Part shown: positions 32,698-39,418 of the stretch, in pieces
Position numbering within the stretch: position 1 is the stretch's first letter
How the letters are laid out: the number at the start of each line of letters is the position of its first letter
Assembly (NCBI GenBank): GCA_022592445.1
Contig: JABYQR010000400.1
Location: forward strand, 1-39,418
Direction of reading: 5' to 3'
From: Cytidiella melzeri
Taxonomy: Eukaryota; Basidiomycota; Agaricomycetes; Polyporales; Irpicaceae
Length of the DNA: 39,418 nucleotides
Translations under genes and position numbers: made by a program
Notes under the pieces: generated by a model
Database searches by the model: none
What the model saw: the letters and a program-made list of their open reading frames with translations, nothing else
What the model was told of the DNA's origin: nothing

Positions 32698-35366
32698 TCA
32701 ACCACCTCCCCCACCACATCCACCACCACCGCCACCGCACCCTCCTCCTCCTCCGCATCCGCCACCACCACCACAACCACCACCACCACAAGCTGAGCCA
32801 CCACAGCCCCCAGCACCCGTCCCGGTAGCGCACCCTCCCGCACCTCCCTTAACAGCACAGGTGAGCACTTCGAGCGTAAGCAGAACCAACACCAACAAAC
32901 AACTCACCACAGCACAAGCAGCACCCCCTACCCCCGTCCACCCAATTCCCGGACCGCCAACTGAGACACATCCCACAAGAGGCAAGCCATACGCATACAG
33001 CGGGACAGGATACAAAAACGCCGGATCGTGCGCATTCGCTCTCACACCCTCCTCCCTGATCTTCCCGTCCCTCACTAGCTTCCCGTCCCGCTCCTTACGC
33101 TTGTTCAACTTCTCCTCGCGTTTCTTCCGCTCGGACTCGCTGAACCCGCCGTGCGCGGCGGGGAGGTAGACCGAGTTGTGTTCGCTCGCGTGCGTGGCGG
33201 AGAGCGCGTCTGGGCGGCGGGGTGGTGTGAGGCCTTGAGAGGCTGGGGTGGAGATGCTGATGCGGCGTTTGAGCCGGTTGAGGCGTTGGCCGATGGTGTC
33301 GCCCGGGAGGGGGCAGCCGCAGTAGGTGTATGGGACTTGGTAGCGTTTCTGTGGTTGCAAGGAGGATGTTAGCTGCGGAAGGGTATATGGCGGGTAAGGG
33401 GTTTAAGAGCTCACCTCCCATGCTCGGCATGTGACGTCGAACGACACTGCCAGGCGACTTTCTTCCACCTTGTCGTCACTGAGAGGATAGATCAGTTATG
33501 AGAACGCAGCTAAGTGTTGTTAGTGCACTTACTGGTCGATGTAGCGACCGATGTGTTTGACACAGTGACCGTGGTATATAGAGCCGGTCAATTGGTGGGT
33601 ATGCCATGCCAGGTCGATGTCCAATGTTGGAACGAAGAACGAACCAGGGGAAGAAGACATGAGGTCCATGAATCTGGTTGTTACCCCGTCACAAAGGTGA
33701 AGACAGACGGAGAGCTTGCAAGTGTACTGACGCATGATATCGTGCAATGGCGTGCACTAGAACGACTTCGTCTTCTTTCTCCTCGAAAAACCCAGGCTCT
33801 GTCCACCCCAAAGCGGCCATCTTGTCTATAAAGGAGCCTTGACGGATGACTGCGCCAGCCAAGTCGACGGAGAAAGGCCGGTCATCAAAGTAGGCACCCA
33901 GGACCCTCTTTGATCTCCTAGAATGTATTGTTCAAGGAAGTCAGATATCGTGAGGAACGTGAAGATTGTGATGAATTGTTACCCTTGGATTCGGCTGACA
34001 CGCGGTACAAGATTCTCAATTGTGTAATCCATATTCTCCATAACAGCTTTCAACCATTCTGTTTGACTCGCGGCCTAGTGATGGCATACGTTAGGCTTCA
34101 CGAGACAAGGTGTCATTCTATGCCCCACCTGCTGTGGCTTCTTCAGTTTATCATCCAAATACAACTTCAGCTTGAGCAACTTTGCCCGAGTCTCGTCTTT
34201 GGGATTGTACGGGTTCCATAAACTTCCTCTAAGATGCATCATTCAGCCCCGAAGCGATCAATGAGGAGGAGGTTGGACTCACGCTATGTACACTCCAAGT
34301 CCCCACGCCTCTACATCACCTGGGACTCCATAATCGAGAACGAGAGCACGCGCAAACTTCAACAGCGCGAGACCATCCTTCTTGATGATGAAAGCACATG
34401 AGGTGCATCTGTACTCGAAACGACGCTGCGTGTATCCTCGACCAAGTCCAGCGGGGTCTATCAAGGCTGCGATACAACACATGTCAACACAAGGGTGACG
34501 CTGAACTGCTCGAGCAAGCACGTACGAACTGTGTTGAAACTGTAGCACCTTGGGCATTCGACCATCTGCGTGGTCGTTGAGCTAGCGGCATCGAATATAT
34601 CCCACGATGTTCCCGTCGAGGTCCTCCATCTCTGGCGACGTAAGTCAGAGGGCTGGAAGTTGTTGATGTCCCCAATCTTCACCTGACCAAACAAGCAATG
34701 AGCGTATGTTTCCGGTGAGCCGCCACATAAGACGTACAATAGATGACAGCAGCATATCCCTGAGGCTCTTGAGTTGGTTCAAGACTGGAAGACGTTCACA
34801 ATCCTCTGCATACCAACTTGCTGAACGTCAGTAAATGAAGCCACAGCTCGTTCGTGATAGGCACTTACAGAGGATTTAGCATATAAGCATGCCACACCAT
34901 CAGAACGTCGATAGGCGGAAGTTCTTCCTCCACCCACTGACCCAAAGGCTTGACCGCCACGGTCTTCACCCACCGATCGAACCTCCAGCTCAGTTGAGTC
35001 TCTGTCGACACAAAGGAGAGCAGCAGGCCCGTACCTCTCTACTGCTAACGCAACGACACAACCCCATCTCAATGACATTGACTGTTCACATTGATCCTTG
35101 AGATTCCGAATCTGCTCTGGCAGCCGGTTCTCCCTGTCTTCCTCGACCGCTGTTCGGAGGTTCTTGAACGCGCGCAGAAGTGCGAGGTGTGCCCTCAAGT
35201 GCTCTACGCCCACAAATGGCTGGACAACGGGCTGATTGCCAATGACATATCGGCTCGGAGGCGTGTAGCTTGGCAGGGGCTCTTCGCTGGATGTGTAGCT
35301 CGGCAGAGTGGGTGCTCCATTGCCTGCACTGAGGAGGCTTGGTGCCCTCTTGGGCGCGGAGGTCAT
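32698..35366 (-). CDS. GRDP-like (DUF1399) protein C with Gly/Cys tail, 679 aa
   Basis: Convergent paralog of B. Exons: 35035-35366, 34869-34982, 34738-34816, 34526-34682, 34283-34466, 34129-34228, 33983-34074, 33732-33917, 33533-33673, 33415-33478, 32908-33348 and 32698-32847. All introns are 52-66 nt and phases match A and B. Motifs: EHLRAHLALLRAFKNLR, LPPIDVLMVWHAYMLNP, WYAEDCERL, CPRC and CTSC, AYFDDRPFSVDLA, FVPTLDIDLAWHTHQL, YTYCGCPLPG, ATHASEHN, HDPAFLYPVP. The last exon is a striking Gly/Cys tail of about 49 residues, with C separated by runs of four to six G. This makes C the most complete GRDP-type protein of the three. The 60-nt intron before the tail (32848-32907) is in frame, so retention would add 20 hydrophobic residues. 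The first ATG after the stop is at 35366. Confidence 0.88.
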
Positions 35367-35916
35367 GGTCTGTGTTTGAGAGTGAGATGTTCCGTGTAGT
35401 GCACCGCATCAATCATGGCAGTAATCCCATGTTATCATACTTGACGTTAACACTAGGGGCAAACGCCGATTTCACACGCCTTGAAATTTGCATGATTACC
35501 CATTTAAATGTTAACTATCAGCAGATAATCCATAGGCAATTTTGGGCTCGGAATTGTTTCTTAATGTTTGAGAATACAAAATAATGCTATACAAATTCTG
35601 TGGCTTTTCCGGCGCAGGAATTTCTGTTGTTTAAGTGGTAGTCAAATCAAAAAGAAAAATGAAAGGAAAGTTACCTTTCAAGGCTCAGAAAACCAAGTGG
35701 AAAAGATGCCTTCCACGGATTCGGCGGGGCGTGGGAAAAGGGCATGAAAAAATCAAGAAAAGGAAAGGGCGGGTAGAATTTCCGGCGGCCTACCTCGTTG
35801 CATGCACGTGCTACCGAAAAGTTCTTGAAAGTTGTTTGCCACGTTATGTTTGCCATCACCCAACACACGTGCATCCTCTCTTGTACCGGTACCACCACCA
35901 TCGAAGACAGACGCCC
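35367..35916. other. divergent intergenic region
   Basis: This holds the promoter side of gene C (-) and the upstream region of the disordered ORF (+). An open frame in phase with the next ORF starts at 35635 and is Lys/Arg-rich. A start at 35917, after a pyrimidine/ACC-rich leader, looks more natural, but 35635 cannot be excluded. Confidence 0.45.
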
Positions 35917-36405
35917 ATGACTACTCCTTCGACTCTCGACGTACCTATGGCGACAGCAGCGCGAACGAAGTCCAGCTCACCTACAGCTGGACCTGTTCGG
36001 AGAGAGGGCTCTGTAGAGCCCTTTGAACCATACGGGGGCAGACCTAAAAAGTCTGCTCCCAGATCTTTGACCTCGAAAGAGGCCCCTGCCTTGCAGGACC
36101 CCGAAGTCTCTAGTGGTGCAACTGCTAGAGACCTCAAACCAATCCCTGAGGGTTCCACCGCCCCTGCGCATAGCTCGGGTGCTGGCTCGCACGGGACTCA
36201 ACTTCATGCCCCCGAAGTCTCTAGTGGTGCAACTGCTAGAGACCTCAAATCAATCCCTGAGGGTTCCACCGCCCCTGCGCATAGCTCGGGTGCTGGCTCG
36301 CACAGGACTCAACTTCATGCCCCCCCGACGTATGCGACTATTGTCCAGATGTCAAAGCGAGATTGTATCGCTGATTATCGGACATCAGATCTATGGACAA
36401 TGTAG
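35917..36405 (+). CDS. disordered hypothetical protein, 3' end cut by an LTR
   Basis: The open frame starts MTTPSTLDVPMATAARTKSS and is rich in Ser, Pro, Ala and Gly, with no domain. Residues about 62-135 are two in-frame copies of a 37-residue unit (PEVSSGATARDLK…) differing at only two residues. The frame's last codons (ATG TAG, 36400-36405) fall on the start of the copia LTR, so the stop is supplied by the retrotransposon and the native C-terminus is lost or displaced. If an intron removed this end, the true tail could lie beyond the element. An upstream in-frame extension to 35635 is possible. The host gene's function is unknown and it may no longer be expressed. Confidence 0.45.
   Translation: MTTPSTLDVPMATAARTKSSSPTAGPVRREGSVEPFEPYGGRPKKSAPRSLTSKEAPALQDPEVSSGATARDLKPIPEGSTAPAHSSGAGSHGTQLHAPEVSSGATARDLKSIPEGSTAPAHSSGAGSHRTQLHAPPTYATIVQMSKRDCIADYRTSDLWTM
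36101..36322. repeat. 111-bp direct repeat, two copies
   Basis: Units at 36101-36211 and 36212-36322 begin ccgaagtctctagtggtgca and differ at very few positions (for example aaacc versus aaatc). 111 is a multiple of three, so the ORF stays open and 37 residues are duplicated. Near-identity points to a recent duplication. Confidence 0.92.
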
Positions 36406-36872
36406 ATTAGATATGTAGATAGATAAGCACAGATAGTACATAGCATGTGATTCCACCATCCTTATGGTCACACACGATGCGATACTTACACCATATGGCA
36501 TCGTGTTCCAGTAGTTTCCATGACTGAATAGCAGAAGTACCATGAGGCTTCTGCATGACTCATATTTCATATACCAAATGTATTGAGCTTACTAAAGGCT
36601 CAGTCAGCACCATTCAGTTATGTAGGATGCTCAGTCATCGCTTACATTCTCTATTCAGTAGTATTAGCAAGCAGGACTGTGCATTACCAATCATTACTCA
36701 TAGGATTACCAATCCTTACCAATCCTTACTCATATGACATTACTGTAGCATTAGTAATCTAGTTACAGACATGTATATATACAGCTCCTAGAGAGCAGAG
36801 AAATAATAAGACACTTACTCCCAGAGTTAGTTGACTCTCCTAGTCATCCCCTACACTCGTAACTTTCAAACA
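36401..36872 (+). repeat. 5' LTR of the copia element (~472 bp)
   Basis: It starts tgtagatta and ends caaaca, a TG..CA pair. The right edge is set firmly by the following primer-binding site. The left edge is the best TG and is less certain (tgtagat at 36414 is an alternative). It includes a doubled accaatcctt word (about 36706-36730) and the TATA box. The upstream 5 bases (gacaa) would be the target duplication if the left edge is right. Confidence 0.7.
36772..36783 (+). promoter_or_regulatory. LTR TATA box
   Basis: tgtatatataca about 90 bp before the LTR end. It would place the transcript start (start of R) near 36805-36815. Confidence 0.65.
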
Positions 36873-36885
36873 GGTTATGAGCCCC
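36873..36885 (+). other. copia primer-binding site (initiator tRNA-Met anticodon arm)
   Basis: ggttatgagcccc directly follows the LTR end. Its reverse complement contains ggctcataacc, the anticodon loop and stem of eukaryotic initiator tRNA-Met (anticodon CAU). This is the internal half-tRNA priming known from Drosophila copia, not priming by the tRNA 3' end. Confidence 0.75.
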
Positions 36886-37019
36886 GGCTTCTAACTCTTC
36901 TTACCACTCCTCTACTCTGAAACCATCCTCAAGCTCGACACTACACAACTGTTACTTCATAAACTTGTAAAAATCTGGCACCGCGTTGTCAACAACGAGA
37001 TCACTTCTTTGATACCATA

Positions 37020-37574
37020 AACAAGTGCGATACATCTTTTGTATTCTCTGAAAGATATCTCTTGTCTTGTGTCACTCAACCTTGTCCATATCGTCTATTT
37101 GGACAAGACAGAGCTGATTACTTTGAAGACACCGATCTAGTTGCTGTATGCTCTGAAGGACGATACATTGCTCCTAACGACGAACAGCTCGGTGAAATCA
37201 ATCCAGAGAATATCGGAGAAGAACCGCATCTTGATTGGGATCTTATTGTTAGCAACAATTCAACTCCATCCTCACAATCTCCGGAACCTCACACCGGAGA
37301 AGAAGAATCTATATCCGCGATCACAGCAGTTGCAGTTTCATCAGCGTCTACGTTAATCGAATCTCCGCCACGTCGATCAAAGGTAGACATACCAGATACG
37401 ATCGAATCTGCATCAGAATCTGATTCTGAAGTAGAACATCTTCTAGACGAAGATAGTGACGTCGAGGATAACACTCTTGAACCGCTTCTACCAGAAATAC
37501 CTCTGTTGATCAACGAATACTATAGTAGATTTCACGGAGAGGAGTTTGATATTGTATACTTCTTCTTACCATGA
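37020..37574 (+). other. acidic ORF without ATG, overlapping gag by ATGA
   Basis: A frame open from 37020 (after a TAA at 37017-37019) to the TGA at 37572-37574 encodes about 180 acidic residues (EEPHLDWDLI, then SESDSEVEHLLDEDSDVEDN). There is no ATG anywhere in it. Its stop overlaps the gag start in ccATGAgt. It could be reached by a spliced leader exon, a non-AUG start, or be non-coding leader. The strong Asp/Glu/Ser bias over its whole length argues for past or present coding. It is not similar to any retroelement protein I can name. Confidence 0.45.
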
Positions 37575-39418
37575 GTTCCGATGAAATCCAGAAGCTAGCT
37601 AAGGATGACAAACCAGTTCTTAAAGGCAATAACTATCAAGAATGGAGAATGGCTATGCAGGCCACTCTGATGTTCATTGATGGTTGGGACATTGTCACCG
37701 GAGCTAGCACGGAACCAGGCTCTCCTGCTGATACAGCAGTGATTGCTAAATGGAAGACGTTGAATATACGAGCGGCTGGATACCTCTTGTCAAAGATTTC
37801 TTTCGATATTATCAAGTCCAAACTTGACGACGACAAGATCACTGATGCAAAGTACATCTGGGACACCATGAAGAAAGAGTACGAAAAGTCCAACGTACTC
37901 GAGAGCATGGTTGCGTTCAAGAAATTGAACAACCTGGTCTTTGATGAAAATCAAGAAATACGTCCTCAGATTGAAAAGTACCAGACCATGATCAAAGATG
38001 TCGCTACTGCTGGTCTTACTCTTGACGACAAAATGAAGGCTTTCCTGTTGCTGGGAAAACTTCCTCCTTCATATGATCTTGCTTTATCCGCATACATCGG
38101 CACTATCGATGACCTGAAGAACTTGACCTTGAGTAACATCATTCCTAAGATTGAAGCCGAGGAAACTAGGCGTCTTTCCAACGAAGTAGGCACCTCTGCT
38201 TCGAGGATAACTCAAGTCAAGCGATTCAATAAAGGTTCAAAGAGATGTGACAGATGTGGCAAGACCAATCATTCTACCGAGGAGCACTGGGACACTAAAC
38301 CGTCCAATAACAATACTCGGAAGAACAAGTCGTCTGGAGCGCAGAACAATCAGCAGCAGAACAAGAAGAAACAGGACAACAAGAATGGGAAAAAGGATCA
38401 GAAGGGAAAAGGAAAAGCACGAGTTCAAAGTGTTAACGTAGAAACTATGCCTGTATTCGAGACTGAGTCTTTCGAAATGATCACTGGTTCACTCTATTCC
38501 TCGCACGAGCGTGATACTGTCCAATGGCTTATTGACAGTGGCGCGAGTAGCCATATCACTAACCAATATTCTGATTTTGTGCAATATTCCGCTGCAGTGA
38601 AACCCGGATTCTGTTCGGTTGCAGGAAGGAAAATGTCACTTCAGATATTGGGAAGGGGGACTGTGATTATTGACTCAACGCTCAAAAATGGTGTAGTAAG
38701 CCGTGCCACCCTTCAGAACGTTCTTTATATCCCAGACGCAGTTACTCGATTCTTTGCCCCTTGTAAGGCTTTGGCCAATGGCTATACAAGTCAAATAACA
38801 GCGAAAGGCTGGACTATACAACACAAGGGCAAAGATTTCCTGTATGGAAGCTGTGACGACGCAGGCATGTACCACATAAATGCGCGCATAGTAAAGCGAC
38901 AAGAGACAGTAGCAGCCATAAATACCTCTGATAATTATCTGTTGTGGCATAATAGGCTAGGACATCCGTGGAAGCGCATTGTTGAGAATCTTCACAAAGG
39001 GACTAAGGGATTACCTGAGCGTATCTCTGTTCCGTCCTCAACTGCTCCATGCCACGGATGTGAACTTGGTCGAGGAAAGCAACTTCCAAAACCACCCTCT
39101 TTATCACGAGCCAAGGAGCCACTAGAACTGGTTCACTCGGACTTAGTTGAATTTCCTTCGCTTTCGATTGATGGTTATAAGTACGCCATGACTCTCTTAG
39201 ACGATGCTACTGGTATGGGGGAACAATGTTACCTCAAGCATAAAAACCAAGCATTATCCGAGTTTAAGAGATGGAAAACATGGGCGGAAAACCAGACTGC
39301 TCGAAAGATGAAGAAGTTTCACAGTGATAGGGGTACAGAGTTCTTGAATGATGAGTTTACTAAATACCTACATCAGTATGGTATAGAACGTCAGACATCC
39401 ACGCCTTATTCACATCAG
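37571..39418 (+). CDS. copia Gag-Pol polyprotein, 5' part (616 codons in window)
   Basis: One open frame from the ATG at 37571 to the window end. Gag: residues 1 to about 210, including the copia-type segment LKGNNYQEWRMAMQATL and YLLSKISFDII. The zinc knuckle at about 222 reads CDRCGKTNHSTEEH, with a His where the last Cys is usual. A Lys/Asn/Gln-rich linker follows. Protease: active site WLIDSGASSHIT at about 317. Gag-pre-integrase: LLWHNRLGHP, then CHGCELGRGK, giving the HHCC zinc-binding set. Integrase core: first Asp in VHSDLVEF, second in FHSDRGTEF; the catalytic Glu, RT and RNase H lie beyond the edge. No frameshift separates gag and pol, as usual in copia. Start chosen because it is the first ATG in frame and overlaps the upstream ORF's stop. 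Confidence 0.92.
   Translation, partial: MSSDEIQKLAKDDKPVLKGNNYQEWRMAMQATLMFIDGWDIVTGASTEPGSPADTAVIAKWKTLNIRAAGYLLSKISFDIIKSKLDDDKITDAKYIWDTMKKEYEKSNVLESMVAFKKLNNLVFDENQEIRPQIEKYQTMIKDVATAGLTLDDKMKAFLLLGKLPPSYDLALSAYIGTIDDLKNLTLSNIIPKIEAEETRRLSNEVGTSASRITQVKRFNKGSKRCDRCGKTNHSTEEHWDTKPSNNNTRKNKSSGAQNNQQQNKKKQDNKNGKKDQKGKGKARVQSVNVETMPVFETESFEMITGSLYSSHERDTVQWLIDSGASSHITNQYSDFVQYSAAVKPGFCSVAGRKMSLQILGRGTVIIDSTLKNGVVSRATLQNVLYIPDAVTRFFAPCKALANGYTSQITAKGWTIQHKGKDFLYGSCDDAGMYHINARIVKRQETVAAINTSDNYLLWHNRLGHPWKRIVENLHKGTKGLPERISVPSSTAPCHGCELGRGKQLPKPPSLSRAKEPLELVHSDLVEFPSLSIDGYKYAMTLLDDATGMGEQCYLKHKNQALSEFKRWKTWAENQTARKMKKFHSDRGTEFLNDEFTKYLHQYGIERQTSTPYSHQ

Larger units (their letters stand above)
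36401..39418 (+). mobile_element. Ty1/copia LTR retrotransposon, runs off the window
   Basis: The order is 5' LTR (36401-36872), primer-binding site (36873-36885), leader with an upstream acidic ORF, then gag, protease, gag-pre-integrase and the integrase core in one frame to the window end. The protease-integrase order before any reverse transcriptase marks it as copia and not gypsy. The main frame has no stop over 616 codons, so the copy looks young and possibly active. The 3' part (end of integrase, RT, RNase H, 3' LTR) lies outside the window. Confidence 0.9.

Overview
This window is nuclear DNA of a filamentous basidiomycete, most likely an Agaricomycete. Nearly every gene is split by many 50-65 nt GT-AG introns, genes are closely packed on both strands, and the families present (Vps9-CUE, fungal BTB, F-box, GRDP-like, Tc1/mariner, Ty1/copia) fit that group. 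I did not assign a genus. All exon models were built by hand from splice signals, reading frame and family conservation.

Region 1 (1-8430) is a repeat island. It holds an LTR-like remnant, short tandem repeats, and a degraded but intron-bearing fragment of the meiotic recombinase gene DMC1 (about 743-1255). Next come a ~143-bp satellite in two arrays, a compound repeat present in three degenerate copies, and a second LTR-like segment. A Tc1/mariner element (2708-4309) sits inside the compound repeat. It has TA target duplications, ~201-bp inverted repeats and a DD34E transposase broken by one in-frame stop. A paralogous copy of the repeat near 5670 shows the unoccupied site.

Region 2 (8431-26066) is a gene-dense housekeeping segment. 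In order it contains: a small secreted protein (-) whose leader appears to carry two introns; a Vps9 Rab5-family GEF with a C-terminal CUE domain (-); a BTB/POZ protein (+); phosphoglucomutase (-); an F-box protein (+); an alpha/beta hydrolase (-); an inverted, frameshifted copy of the BTB gene (-); a small conserved Cys-containing protein (+); and ATP-dependent NAD(P)H-hydrate dehydratase (+).

Region 3 (26752-35366) holds three paralogous genes of the GRDP-like (DUF1399) family, two in tandem on + and one convergent on -. Exon lengths and intron phases are nearly identical, so they arose by local duplication. They differ mainly at the C-terminus: none, short, or long Gly/Cys-rich tail. One intron in the first gene appears to be GC-AG.

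Region 4 (35917-39418) begins with a disordered ORF containing a fresh 111-bp in-frame duplication. The 5' LTR of a Ty1/copia retrotransposon cuts it off. The element has a primer-binding site matching the anticodon arm of initiator tRNA-Met and an open gag-protease-integrase frame that leaves the window, so it looks young. No rRNA, tRNA or CRISPR array was recognised.
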